Positions 12,801-26,200 of a stretch of DNA of 64,000 nucleotides are shown piece by piece. Source of the stretch: Rallus limicola (taxonomy: Eukaryota; Chordata; Aves; Gruiformes; Rallidae); assembly GCA_022605955.1 (NCBI GenBank), contig JAKCOZ010000021.1, positions 10,088,501 to 10,152,500 on the forward strand, in the 5' to 3' direction. How positions within the stretch are numbered: the first letter of the stretch is position 1; each line of letters opens with the position of its first letter. The notes under the pieces were generated by a model, which was not told the DNA's origin, made no database searches, and was given only the letters and a program-made list of their open reading frames with translations. The translations under genes were made by a program, and so were the position numbers.

Positions 12801-15800
12801 CTGGGGAAATAGGGCCCCACTAAACCCAGTTTCTTCTGCATGTAATGACTGTGTCTCAGAGAGCCTTATACAGCAGAAGATTCTTCTTGTTTGCTGCTGT
12901 GGCTCAGTGAAGGGACCTTCTCTGTGCTGCGAGGGAGCATATACAGACAAATCAAGAATAATTCATTAAAGAAGCTTAAACTAGGAACCAGAGGGAAAAC
13001 CTGATGCATCTTTTCTATAAAAAGCCACCACTAATGCATTTTTCCAGCCTGACTGCCAAATCATGACTGCAGAGGTCTTGTTCGTCCTCCCTCTGAAGTT
13101 ATGGCAATGCTCCCAGTCACTGTGATGGGAGAACGACTGGGCAGAGAGGCGATGGTCCTAAAACCTTACCAATTTCTGAGCCAGTTGCAGAAGACACAGT
13201 ATACTGAAGAACACACTGATGGGCAAAGTTAGTTTTAAAAACGTGCATGTTTAGTGAGATTTCTGCCAGAAGTTATGGTTTTCACAGCATCTGATCCTAA
13301 GTAATTGGTTTGCTTTATGTTTTTCAGAAGTCTTGAAAGAAGTGATTTAGAGCCTTTCACATCTGCTAGGTGCAAAGGAGACACAAAACCAAATCCTGGG
13401 CTTTTGTCAGTAGATTGGATAGAGTTGGGGCAGTTCGCCCAGCTGGCAGGGCTGGGCTGCTCCCAGGGGAATACCTGGGTGGGGTGGGTGGGTAGCCCTG
13501 GCATTGGGATCAAGGGGCTGCTCAGTGCTGTGAAGTAGTGTAGCAGTGCAAATTTTCATCATCTCTGGATTTACCATCCTACCCTCTCCTTATGTAGAAG
13601 CACCAGTGGATTCTGTACTCTTCCCACAATGCCAGATTCAAAATCTAAACAAAAATTTTCCTGACCTATTTGTTCCATATTCCTGTCCTCATTAGCTCAG
13701 TTTTAAGGGGGTAAAAACATCTGTTTCCAAGTACAGCTGTGTGGTTAGTATGCAGGCCTTCCCCCTCTCCCCCATACAAAAATCAATAAATCTGGCCATT
13801 TAAGACAGAGGTTTTATAGGAGCAAGAGTTGGGCTGTGCAAAGTTCACCTCATTAAAAGCAAACTCAAACCAAATAAAAGCAGAGAATAACAGTGAAAAA
13901 AAAATACGGGCCATGAATGTCAGCACATGTGTCTTAGGAGTTGGTAAGAAATGAAGAGGAAAGTACAGATATATCCACATGTATTCAGAGTTTTTTCTTT
14001 TTTTCCCCCAAGTAAAGTTTATATGCTTGTGCAGTGTCTACAGAAAGGGAGCACTAGTACAGAACACAGTGTTAGGACTGCCATGAGAGCTACCCTAATT
14101 TGTTAGAAAATATAATGAGTTCAAGTCTGTGTTAGATGATACTGAATATATTCAGTCTAGATGAAATGTTCAGACATACCAGATAATTTTTTGACGCTTC
14201 AGCTGTTAGCTGGCCAGTGAGAAACATTCTAATTTGCCTTGGGTTTGATCTCTTTCTAAACGCTGCACCCTTTTTCATTATCTTGAGATAGGTACCCAGA
14301 TTCAGTAATGGAAATACCAACTGTGAAAAAAGTCCATGTCTAATTCAGCATTTGAGAAAGTACCTGGCTTTAAATCATAAATCTTTCTCCTATTTCCCTC
14401 TTATATGACTTTTTGTTTACTTTTCTTCCTCTTCCAGTGTTCCTGGCAACATTTATGGGAATAAAACATGGTTGCCATAGGAAGTTGACTTAATTGTTTA
14501 ATTCATAATAAGGGAAATTTTTTTTTTATCAGAGAGGTAAATGACAGGCACTTTCTCCCACTTCAGAAGAGTGTCCCAGGACACATACTGGTGTATTGTG
14601 ATTTACAAGCTTCAGTTTCTGAAGATACCAAATCACATCCCACATACTGTGAGCATTGGATTTCACTATTATTGGAAGTTTGTCATGTGTTTTGGTTAAC
14701 ATAGCCTTCCCAATTGAAGCTTAGTCTTGGTACTTCCCACAACCCTAAGGCTGAGACAGGACCTTCCTTGTTTCGTAACTGACCTGGAAATGAGCTTTTT
14801 GGAGGCTCGTGGTTAGTCAATGGATGCAGAAATGATCGCACTTGATAAGCTTTATCTGTGACATACATTCAGGCACAGATTGGGGGAAACAAGGAGAGTG
14901 GGATATGTATACAGAATGGTACTTAGGGTGCCAGTTTAAGGAGGAGGAACGTCTCTGGATGGAATTGGTGGGAGTCAGTGCCTTGCTGCTAGGCAAATTT
15001 TCCTTTGTCAGAAATGGGAGAGCCTGCTCATCGCTTGTACATTGCTCTCCCTTGGCACCATCTGCTTCTTCTCCTGTTAGGAATTTGTTTTTAAGGATTC
15101 ATTTTAATGTAGCTAACTGCAGACTCCATTCAACCAAAGCTGAAAAAGCTGCAAGTTAGGCAAGTGTATGGAGCCGGCCACATTCCTCAGTCTCTGATTC
15201 AGGCTCGCAAGTTTGTCATCAAGTTTGAAATGGGAACCAGAGGAGCTAGCAGCAAGGCCTGTGCTTGTAAATTGCAATGGGTGAATTGTGCTGGGCCTTC
15301 CCCTGAAAAAGAGAGCAAAACACAGTGCAGAGACACTCACAGCCACTAGAAGAGCAGCTATGATTTAGGCAAGCATGGAAAAACCGTGTGGATACTTTTG
15401 GATGGATGTGCCACCTCCTGGCACAGGAACTAACCAGGGACTTGGGTTACATGAGCACTCTGATCCTTTTCTTATTCCGACATCGCCGAAAGGCTGGAGC
15501 AGGATGTGCAGCCAACCCTGATTCTGAGTAAGAAGCTTCCACAGATGAAGACATCACAGGGCATTAGTGTGTGGTGTGTGAGGGGCTCCATGGACCCGCT
15601 GGTTCAGGACCCGCTGCCGTGAGAGGGAGGTGCAAAATCGACTACAAAGTCACGGCTTGGAAAATAGTTTCCAGGTCATTAACTAAGCACAGGCCAACAT
15701 TCGCTGCTGGGATTCTACTGGAAATCTGGAATAAATGACTGATGAATTTCCTCTGGATGTGCACCAGTGTCACTGAGAATAGAACTTGGATCTGTGTGCT

Positions 15801-16554
15801 CAGATGAAAACTAATTAGAAATACGTTAACGTTATGAATTGCAGCCTTGAAAAATAGGTCGTCTTGGACTTGAAAAGTGAGTCCTGTGTTCAAAGAACTG
15901 CTCTAGAATTGGTTACACCTATTATTTGGGTACACAGTGCAGAGAAGTCCTCTGAGGGGACTGCTTTGTGATATTTAAATTTATTGCCATATAGGAAACC
16001 TGGACTCCAGGACTCCATTTCCAGAAGCTGGCATAAAGCTGCAGAAGTGCCTAATGACTAAAGCAATAACTTGGATCAAAGCTGTTTATCTGGTTTTCTT
16101 TTTATGGCTTGAATATGGCCAGGAGGAAAGCATGTCAGATATGTAGTATTTAAATATATATTTGAGTTGAATCTGCCCAGATAAAATTTTCAAAAGTATC
16201 CAAATGAGTTACACACTGTATCCCATCATTCTAAATAATATGAGCTCTGAATGTAGTGCTTATTAAAAATCAGTGCAGCTAACTCTTGGGAGCCTAAATG
16301 GCTTTTGAGAACAGGGTTATATTCCTATACACATTTTGAAAATACAGCCTGACAGATGCAAATCTGATGCAAAGTAAAGGCCCATCTAATAATCTCGAGT
16401 TGAACAGGTTGGTTCTGTGGAACAGGTGTAACTTTGTAGAAAAGCAAAATCTCCCACTTGCGGCAAAACTGCTACGTAATGGCTCACATTGCTCAGTGTA
16501 AACCAGCCGAAATGCCTGGTGAACAGAGTGATGGCTCATGGCTCTGCACAGCTG

Positions 16555-17050
16555 CATCCGTACAGCCCTGCATCCATACAGCACCACATCTGTACAGCCC
16601 TGCATCCGTACAGCCCTGCATCCTTACAGCACCACATCCATACAGCACCACATCCGTACAGCCCTGCATCCTTACAGCACCACATCTGTACAGCCCTGCA
16701 TCCGTACAGCCCTGCATCCGTACAGCCCTGCATCCTTACAGCCCTGCATCCTTACAGCACCGCATCCGTACAGCACCGCATCCATACAGCTCTGCATCCT
16801 TACAGCACCACATCCATACAGCCCTGCATCCTTACAGCACCACATCCGTACAGCCCTGCATCCATACAGCACCACATCCGTACAGCCCTGCATCCTTACA
16901 GCACCACATCCATACAGCCCTGCATCCGTACAGCCCTGCATCCTTACAGCACCACATCCGTACAGCCCTGCATCCTTACAGCACCACATCCATACAGCCC
17001 TGCATCCATACAGCACCACATCCGTACAGCTCTGCATCCTTACAGCACTG
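16555..17050. repeat. 16-bp minisatellite, 31 copies
   Basis: Thirty-one head-to-tail copies of a 16-bp unit, consensus CATCCNTACAGCMCYR, run without a single indel (31 x 16 = 496 bp). The sixth base is G in 13 units, A in 8 and T in 10. The tail is CCCTG in 15 units and ACCA in 11, with rarer ACCG, TCTG and ACTG forms. G at base six nearly always goes with the CCCTG tail and T mostly with ACCA, so there are at least two sub-types that alternate irregularly. It lies in RIPOR3 intron 1. Open frames of 200-250 codons across it are a by-product of the repeat. Confidence 0.95.
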
Positions 17051-17350
17051 CAGTTGCACACATCTCTGGAAAAAGATGGTTTCCTGCACAGATTGCATTT
17101 TTCTCTAATGAAAGCCGAACCAGTTTGGCTGTCTGCTTGTTTTATTCCCATTATAGGGAAAGTGGGTGGGAGGAAGAGAGGAGTAGGGGGAAGATAGGAG
17201 ACCAGAAAAAGTGCAGAGGAGGAGCAAAGTTTACTTCTTAGTGCCCCGGGGACAGACAGTAAAAGTTCTAAGAGGGAAATTTTCAAATGCTCATCCCATG
17301 CAGCTGTTTGTCTCCATTACCTTGATTTCCACAACTCTGTTTACCTGTCA

Positions 17351-17402
17351 GGCTTGATGATATTAAAGGTCTTTTCCAACCAAAAAGATTCTAAGATTCT
17401 AT
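17351..17402 (+). mobile_element. CR1 LINE 3'-end fragment
   Basis: The sequence has the hallmark end of avian CR1 elements: a GATGAT...AAAGGTCTTTTCCAACC core followed by two near-copies of the terminal octamer (GATTCTAA, GATTCTAT). Only about 50 bp is recognisable, so it is a severely 5'-truncated insertion. It starts about 300 bp downstream of the minisatellite. Confidence 0.75.
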
Positions 17403-20400
17403 ACAAATATGACAACCAAAATCCCAACATACATTTTCCACAACAGTGATTGCAGAGGCTCTTCCCCTCTCTGTGGTCTCACGTATATGTGCCGGTGCGA
17501 GAGACCAGTTCCAGACAGATGTTGTCCACCAGTCAGAGTTCTGTGTTACAATGAGTTACACATAACATTTTCAGGTCTGCTGTGCATCCTTCCCACAGAA
17601 AGGATGGATCTGAGGAAAGGATCCCTATTTGCATACAATGCTTGGTTAAAATACCTACATTGAGATGTAGCATCAAGGGCACTTTATGACTTTCTTATTA
17701 AAACTACTGTTCATCTTCAGAAAAATAATCAGAGTTTTCCTTAGTTCTGCCAGTAACAGTAGAAACAGAATGTTTGTCTAACAATTGAGCAAAAATGCTT
17801 AAAAGTTAAGGGGTCTTAATCATAAATTTGGAATGTTTATCTAGCAGAGCAGACATTGCTACTGAGGTCAATGATTTTTCTAAAGAATGCTAAGGAGCAA
17901 AGATTAAATACAGTGTGTATTTTCCCAGTGGAATCAACACTGTGCTGGACACAAGATGGTCCCCTCATTCTTTGGTCAGGCAGCCTACAATGACATCTGT
18001 CTTTACAGTAATTAGAGCTGAGTCATGATGTTATCACATCTCAGGAGTTTCATTAACGCTAATGGTCTGGATTCTTTAGATGTCTGACACTGCACAGTGC
18101 CAAGATCTAGAAATTTCCAGCCTGTTCTAGGGTACAGTGGAATCACAAACAGCTTCAGAGGTTCAGGCCCAGATCAGTCCAGAGACTTTGTTCAGAAGGT
18201 CTGACAGCATTGTCATACACTGTGGCCGTTCTCTATTGGTGTCATGAGAGACACTGATCCCATTGTCTGCTGCCAGTGTTTTGAAGTGGATACCACCCAT
18301 CGTGAGCACCCAGAAGGGTTAGTTAATTCCATTGTTCCTGAATTTTGAAATAACTGAGAGAAAGAAAAGTAATTGCGAATAGATCGATGTAATGGTAGAC
18401 AAATGTAGCCCGGTTTGTGAAATCAGCCTTAAATGTGACTTGTGCTAGAGATTTTCTGGTGTAATGATGTTAGGGCTGTCTCTCTGCCTGTTAAGTGGTT
18501 GTGATAGATATTTCTGTCAGCTAAACCCCTAATACAGATGCAGTTACAGCAACAAAACTGTTACTGTGGTGGAGTTTATAATAAAGGCAGGGAAATGAAA
18601 TGAGTAACTCAGCACACCTTTGACTGAAGGGCTTTGTGGGAGCAGCAGATGGTTCGCTGGAATCACAGATCATGTCATGAGTGAGTCCAGAGAATGTCTC
18701 TCAAGTCCCTGAAAGCCAATCTACTAAATCACTGCTCACTGTAGATGCATACAGTGAAAATGAGTTTCGGTGGAGATGGTGTAGAACCAGTGCACACCAG
18801 TGGCAAATCCGTTTGGCTGTCTTGGAGCTGAAGGGAATTTGATAAAGCCAATGCTCTAAAAAGACAGAGATTCTAGGTGACAACTTGAAAACTATGTACT
18901 ATGCTATGCAGAAATCCACTTACTAAGAGGATTCTCCATATAGGTACAAATAGAAGCCACAGATTTTAGGGTCAAGGCTGCAGTCCCTCCAGTTAAGTGT
19001 TGAGTGGGTCTGATGCTGAGAAACAGATTATGTTATGATAATACAAAATGAAAGTGACTCTGCTCAGTTTTTGCAACTAGAAGTTAGGAGGGTGTTACTG
19101 TCCTTCCAAGTAAAACTATTCAACAGTATTTAACAATAAAGTAACAAGAATAATCTAAAGACATAAGGAGAAAATCAGGGTCAAGTGGTGTAAGACAGGT
19201 TCTCAGGATCACACAATGTATCCCAAATCACAGGATTCTAAGACACTGCAGTGACTGACACCTGGTAGCTTATGTTCCCTCCCTGTATTTATTTTCTCCA
19301 GTGACTGATAATGGACTTGATTTCAAACAGGCTTTTGTTTTGCTTGTTGAGGTAGGTGGGCAGCAGGTACCCACATACCAAGTGAGAAACAGGGCACTTG
19401 TTCCTTAGGCTGTCATCTTCACATGTGTCTACGCTGAAGGAGACAGACACCAGGTACAGGTTTTGCAGACACACAGCTAGAAGCAGGTGTGTGCCTCTTA
19501 ATGAACTGGCCATTTACAGTCAGAACACTGCAGATGTTAAGGAAATGTGGGTACCTTACTCTCGCAATAGGTCACAGAGTTCAAGTGAGCCTTGGAGATA
19601 CTAAAAGAAAAGCATGACTACTAATTTAAAATACAAAACATAGGCAGAAATGTTTTGCAAGAAGTCAGTGAGTCATATTTTCCTCATAAAATTATTGAAA
19701 CCATTGTGCCCAGAAACAATTAAATATGTGACTAGGGCTGGAAAAGTTTAGCTATAAACACAAACAGACACCAGGTTTTTGTTTGTAGAGGATGAAGGTC
19801 ACTTGGCTTGAGGAATATCCCAACACTGGCAGAGGTGAAGCAGAACTTGCAGTTTGAGTGTACTCAGCGCTGTGCAGAAGCTCAGCTCTCTTGCCCTATG
19901 TATCTGGGTACCCGTTAGCCCTGAAGGTTAGACATGTAACAGGCAGATCATTGGCACACCATTGAAACAGGGACAACTAACCACATTCCTCTCATGAAGA
20001 AAAATACTCTTGACTTATATTAAAATACAGTTCTGAGACCTGAAATTTCAATCTAATGAAGTTGCACATGTTAAAATGTGGGAGTAAATGAGCATTGGCA
20101 GTTTGGAGGCCGGTGTAAGACTAATGGGCATCCCTGTGTTTCCTCTGTAGGTCCACGTTTTCATTGCCCAGCAGTAGACCCCTTCAGTGTGCCCTGGGGT
20201 TTCTGTGCTGTACCTGTGCCAGCCCCAGCTAGCTACCCATGCACATTCCATGCTTTTGGGAAGCACCTCCACTCCCCAGGACATAACCTGGGAGATTCAG
20301 AGAGCTGTTCTGCACAATAGAGGTGGCAGGTTGGAAGGCAGACTTGAACTCGGCTTTGTTGGGCTCCTTATCTGGTTTATTCCTAGCCTAAGGGAGAGAT

Positions 20401-23119
20401 GAGTTTGAGCCATGTCCAGCTGCGTTTTCTCAGGGGCAGTTATAATGCAGCTCAGCGCTTTTGTACAGACACTCTGGCTAGCAAAGCCCTCTGTTTAGAC
20501 AACTGCAATTATAAATCTTTCTTACAAATAATATGTTGCCTTGACATCCTACTTATGGTCTCCTTCTCAGAAGTGTGAAATGAGCTGTGAGCTTTCTAGG
20601 TCGCTACAAAAATATATCTGCAGGTGTGTACTGAGAAGCATTAGACTTGGGTGATGTTATTTCAAAGTAAGATCAGGCCTTTCATGGCACTTTCCTGATG
20701 TTACTGAGCTCGCTTCGTTCTCACAAGAGGGAACCCAACATGTGAATTGCTTCTGAGCGTAGCTGTGCGCTGCAGCAGGACACGGCACGGGCAGCGGCAC
20801 TCAGGGCTGGGCTTGGGGCACTTAAAAAGAGCAAGCGGCCCCTGAGGATTTGTCAGGGCTGGTGGCTGTGTGCAAGGGAGGGCCAGGTCATCCCTCATTC
20901 CAACTAACTTGCAGCGGTGTTATCTTCTTGAAGCCCAGAATTTTATTTGCTTTATAAAAACACATGTGGCAACAGAATCAAGCTTTAAATGAAATTTTTA
21001 ATTTTAATTTAAGCAATTTATTTCACCAGCTGAGTGTTGGGAGTCTGTGTGGTACCATAGATCTGTATCTCAGGGGTCTTCTCACAATTTTCCACCTTCC
21101 CTTCCCTGTCAGGGCTCTGCCTGGTGTAGCTTGTTTCATACCTCTGCGCTTCAAAGGCTTTCAGTCTCAAGCTGTGCAGGCTTCAGGAGCCCTGTAAAAC
21201 TGGACAAGCTTTTCCTGCACTTTCTTCCTCCCTTTTCCTCATGAACCAACTCTCCCAGGTTAGAGAGCTGGAGAAGAGATCCTGGGAATCTGGCTTAGCC
21301 TGACAGGGATGTGGTCAATAACCGGGAGGCTGTTCCTTTTGTTTCTTCCTTTAACAGCCTGTTGTGCATTTTTCAGTAAGCTGCATGTTTTTTTTCAGTC
21401 TAATGATCCTTTTGATGGGCTGGCTGTTCACAGGCTTATAAACATCTGAAAACCAGGAGAAAGAATGGAAAATATTTTGAAACTTCAGCAGCATTGTGAT
21501 GCAAGCACAGTCTCTGATTAAGGGTGTTAAGGAGGGATCCTTGCAAAGCAAGAAAACTTAGGTGCTGTACAGCTTGATTAAAAGGTGATTAAGATGCACT
21601 ATATTTCTACATGCCTGGGGGTCTGTTGGTACCCAAGCTATGGAGCCAGGCACTGAGGCACACAATGCCTGGCCACATGCAGCACCTCTTGACAGACCAG
21701 GCTTTGCAAAGCAGGTACCTGCTTGGCTGAACTCCATCATTTTCACATCTTGTTCTAAAATCTTCTGCCTGTTTTCACAGATATATTGGGAGCTCAGCAC
21801 AGCCTGGAGAACAGGCAAAGGAATAGGAGTGTCACACCTCAGCCCAGGGAACCAACTGAGCAGCTTCCAGTGAAACAGTTAGGTCTCACTGCAAGACCTC
21901 TGCTTGTGCAAATCCAGGACAACTTTTGTTACTGCTGTGGCCGATAACCATAGCTAAAGCATAGCCACTTACCGTAACTCCCTGGGCTTGCAGGCTAGCC
22001 CAGGATGAGCAGAGGGCTCTCAGTTGCACCCCTCTCTGCAGTGTAGTTCAGCCATTCAGCTCTCTACTTCCAGCCTGGAGGAGCGCTGAGTCTAGCTCTG
22101 CAAGTCAGTGGCAGAGCAGGGAAAGAGTCTTACACAGTCTCTGTGTTTCCAGTCTGCCTAGTTGTAGCCATACTGGTGGGATAGCCAGGCACAGGGGCTC
22201 TTTCCAGTACCTATTTTGATAGATCAGGAGCTCACTGTTCTTCAGAACACATTCTGTAGTAAAGGAAGAACTTTTGCGTGGAGCATCTACATGTAGAGCT
22301 CTTTATTGGGGTTTGTACTTCTCTCTACAAATAGATACCCCAGCTTTTTGTTTTACTCAGTTGTACTCAGTTGTGGTGTTTACATTACACTAGCTTGAGG
22401 GGGGAAGGAAAGGAATTTTTCTGTATATTAACTGTCTGGATGATTTTCTACAGCTGCTTTGAAGGATATGTCTGTTACTTATATTGTAACTTGGATTCTA
22501 TACACATATGGCAGAGAACACAATTCTCCAGAAAGCAAAAGAGTTTAACTGATGGAAAACAGAAGAGAGCAATCCAAGAGAAGTCCTGCCAGAGGAGGAG
22601 CATGAACCTGAAATATACTGTTGAAACCAGACTTCTGCCTGGGGCTTAAGTACCATGCTCAGCCAATTCCACCACTGTGGCTCTGCAGAGATGCAAGGAT
22701 CTGCTTTTGGACCTGACTAAGTCTGGACCTTAAGTATTGTTCTGGCATCCGTACTGATTTGGAAATAGGCTGGTTGGCCTGGACTCCTTAAGCAGCAGGA
22801 CAATTATGGGGTTTTAAAAAATCAGAAATGTGGAGAGCCTGTGAATTGAGGCTCTTCTGGCTTTTGCATAGTGAGTTTGTAAAATCAATCAGAAATTGAA
22901 GAGGGCATGAGAGATTTCATTGTAGACTATTCAGCCCCTTATTAATTGTACTGTGGATAGCAACAGAGGAAACGTGTATAGCAGACAAGTCTTTTTTCTA
23001 TTTCATCTACTGTCTGTTCTGACTTTCCACCCCTGTGCAGCTCAGCAATTGCAGCAGGACAAATCAAAGCCTGAACCACCAAGAAGGTTCTGACCCACCT
23101 GCTTTTCTGTTTATTTCAG

Positions 23120-23248
23120 AAGCCGACAGACCTACTGACAGGCAACCATGTCGGTCAAACTCACGTTCGTGTCTCCCGGTGACGGGGGTGGCATCAGCAG
23201 GAGTTGTTCCTTCACTGGATTCAGCACTGTGCAAAGCAGAAAACTAGC
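23120..23248 (+). CDS. RIPOR3: RIPOR3 exon 2: 5' UTR end and residues 1-34
   Basis: The acceptor TTATTTCAG ends at 23119. After 28 nt of UTR the ATG at 23148-23150 opens [12 protein letters not shown], the family's usual N-terminus. An in-frame TGA at 23136-23138 rules out an upstream start in this exon. The donor is GC then GTGAGT at 23249, leaving a 2-nt phase. The segment holds the conserved Ser-rich GFSTVQSRK motif. Confidence 0.95.
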
Positions 23249-26200
23249 GTGAGTACCACAGACAGGAAAGCACCTGATGCTTGGGTGACACACACCAGGT
23301 ATCAGGCAGCTTTGAACTTACAGCATCTGTGTGTAGGAGCTGTTCCTTATTTTGTATCCTACAACTACTGAAGGTGGCCGTGGGTCACTGATGGACAGCT
23401 GTACCTCACACCATGCTGTCACCCTGCTGTACATGGGGTCCTTCAGCGACGGTGGCATTTCAGAGGGTGTGTGTCACTGTTCACAGCATCCATTTCTTCT
23501 AGAAAAGTGAAGGGCTGTGACCGTTCCTGCTCACAGCCTTGTAGGAGCTGCTGTCTGCTGACTAAAACCTTCTGACAGATTTTGTAGAGCTTTACAAAGA
23601 TGGGGATGTTAAGGGGTCCTGGCAAAATGTGTAACTGAACCCATCTCAAGTTCTCCTGGAGTTATTTAAGCAGAGCAGCATTACAAGAAAGGAGGGGCTG
23701 CTTGCTGGCAATGCCACAAGCAAGAGGAAGAGAGGAGTACAAAGAGGCCACCAAGGCCACTGCAAATTCTCTGCTACCAGTAACAGGTCAATAGTATGGC
23801 CACAGTTGCAGTCAAGTCCTCAGCTGAGCTCTATAATTGCTAAACCATCCTGCAGTGGTTTTCCCTTTTTGCTTGTGGTAATTGTCTAGCACTGCTCTGT
23901 GTAGATAACTGCTCTTGTTCTTTGTCTGAATTTAGCCATCCCTGTATAGCCTGTCAAGTGCTGAGAAGACATGATGTATAAATGGAAAATGACTATAATC
24001 TCTGACTGCCAACGCATGCTCGAGTAATAACAAAGCAAATCATTTAGCAGTATCATACATAAGTATTGGAAAGTATGCCTCCAGAAGTACTGTACTCCAA
24101 AAAATCCATGTGTGTCAGTATAATATCTGACTCATGTCATTAAAGGCATTTTCAAAGAACCAAGTGACTGAATTAATATTTTAGTCAAACCCAGAGTGGC
24201 AAAGTATGAGTAAAAATGAAATCCCAGCAGAACTGTGATGTAATCAAGAAATCTTCACATTTTAATAAACTGATTTGTTGTGGGGGCTGAAAAATAATAT
24301 CATGCTTAGCAAAGATCAGAGTGTAAAATCCCACTGGTCAGTGAGATGTTGGGAGAATGCTGTCAATAAGCTGCATAACCAGGCTGGAGCTCAAGGAAGT
24401 AGTGGGGGTTGTGAGAGGGAGGGAATCTGCCAGGCAAGGAGCAGAACAGCCAGAGGCACAGCTGGGCAGGGTAAGAATGCTCCATGCAAAGAGTTCCCAT
24501 ATCCCTTAAGATTATTCTGTTCCTTCTAGCTGCAAACTTTTTGAACCAAATCTCTCTGTTTATGCATCTTTTATGATGTTGCTTTTCATTATTTAAGCAT
24601 TTAGAAGGACAGTTTTGTTCAGGAATCACTGCATAAGCAAAATTTGTGTACTAGATACTCAGCCACAGCCCAGGGAACACTCAAGACCCTTTCCCAGCAG
24701 AGAGAAGAAAAAATTTTAACCACCCTTTCCTTACTTATCTCTCCCTCAGGCACTGTTGCAAAACACAGCAGGAGATTGCAGGGGCCCTGTGCAAGGACTG
24801 CCCAAGGGATGACACACAAATCAGGTCCACATGGGGATTCTTAAGCAGATGCTAAATATACTTTTGCATTTCTTTAGCAATTTCCTTGTGAGGCGCTAGG
24901 TCAGACACACCATTGCATTTCTCCTCACGATGACCTCCACAGGAAGTAAATATTATTCCTGTTATCTGTAAAGTGGGAAATCCAATACTTACATTGTGAA
25001 GTTCACAAGGGAAAGCAGTGCCCTACCACCTAGCTTGGAGCTACGGGCCCAAAAGGCTCCTGTCAGCCACTGAACTGCTCTATGAAATGTGTGAAAATGG
25101 GATTCTTAACACCAGTGTGCTGAGTACATGTGGGCTGCATCAGTCAGTAGGAGATGCAGAGGAAAACAGTGAGTTTGAAATCCTGACCTGTCCATAGCAG
25201 TGCTCAGGTGCTGTACTTTAACTGAAGGGAAATGATTTCCTGAATTTAGGATTTGCAGTCCATCACTCTGAAGGTAAATATCAAAGTCCTTTCCTTTCCA
25301 AAAATAAATAAAACCCAGGAGTAATTTGGGATTTTTAATTTCAGAAGAATTGTATCTTCCATGTGGTATCTTGCTAATTAAAGCACTCATCTAAAACATG
25401 GAGCAGGATGCTGTTTATTTCCTTGATGAAAGAATTATAAGTGATGGTCCTTCCAGGAGACTCAGCTCCTGATATTGGCCAGACTGCCCCTTCCAGTGTT
25501 ACTCCTGTTGAAACTTTCTGTCTTTGCATGGAATACTCAAGGATTCATTACCTTACAAAAGAAAACAATGTTAGTGAAAGTTTCTGATTTAACAGTTACA
25601 TTCCTTGTTATAGGTAACTTGAGCTCCAGATGGTTTGGTTAATTACTCCTTTTTGTTAAGCCATCATAAAAACTTCAGATAATCATTGGGATAAAGGAAT
25701 TCAGTATCTAGTAATGTTGGCAACACCTGATTTGATGAGATTTTTTTCAGATTATATGTTAAAAAATGGAGTTAAGTGTAAATTTAACACCAGGATAATT
25801 AATGTAGTTACATGCAGGCTTCTCTAATAGGACTGGGACAGCTCTCAGGTGTGCTGGGCCTAAGATGTGATCCCCAAGCTCAGTATTCTCTGTGGGCTTT
25901 CAGTCACATGCCTAGGGCTTAAACCAGGCAGTGGCTTCAGGTGAGCTGAATCTGGCATAGAGATTGCAGAGGGGGAGGAAAGTTGCTCTGAGGGGTCCTG
26001 GTTGGCGTGGTGGGTTGAGGAGTTTCTGTTGCTAACGTTTCAGTGGCTGGACTTCCAGGTAGCATTAACAGAGCTGTATAAAGATAGCAGAGACTGGGAG
26101 AAGTGTACAGAGAGAGGTAAGATGGGCAGGAACTTGGCTGTGGGACAGAGCTATTTGCAGAGAGTGTCTTTTCTGGTTTTAATGCTGTAGATATGTCTAA

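Larger units (their letters stand above)
2556..23119 (+). other. RIPOR3: RIPOR3 intron 1 (about 20.5 kb)
   Basis: This long stretch separates the CpG island from the first coding exon. I found no conserved protein-coding exon in it on either strand; all open frames are short or repeat-driven. It holds a U2-snRNA-like fragment (4102-4122), an 11-bp mini-repeat (9812-9841), the 16-bp minisatellite (16555-17050) and a CR1 3'-end fragment (17351-17402). The rest is AT-rich unique-looking DNA. Further non-coding 5' UTR exons cannot be excluded. Confidence 0.6.

Noticed and set aside
16555..17050. Possible CRISPR-like array
   Set aside because: Units are directly adjacent with no unique spacers and the context is a vertebrate intron.
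16458..17286. Open frames of 200-250 codons on both strands at the minisatellite
   Set aside because: They arise from a stop-free 16-bp unit; all frames give the same repeat peptide and there is no conserved sequence or splice context.
23035..23247. Open frame of 70 codons overlapping RIPOR3 exon 2
   Set aside because: It is in a different frame from the conserved [12 protein letters not shown] start and crosses the splice acceptor.
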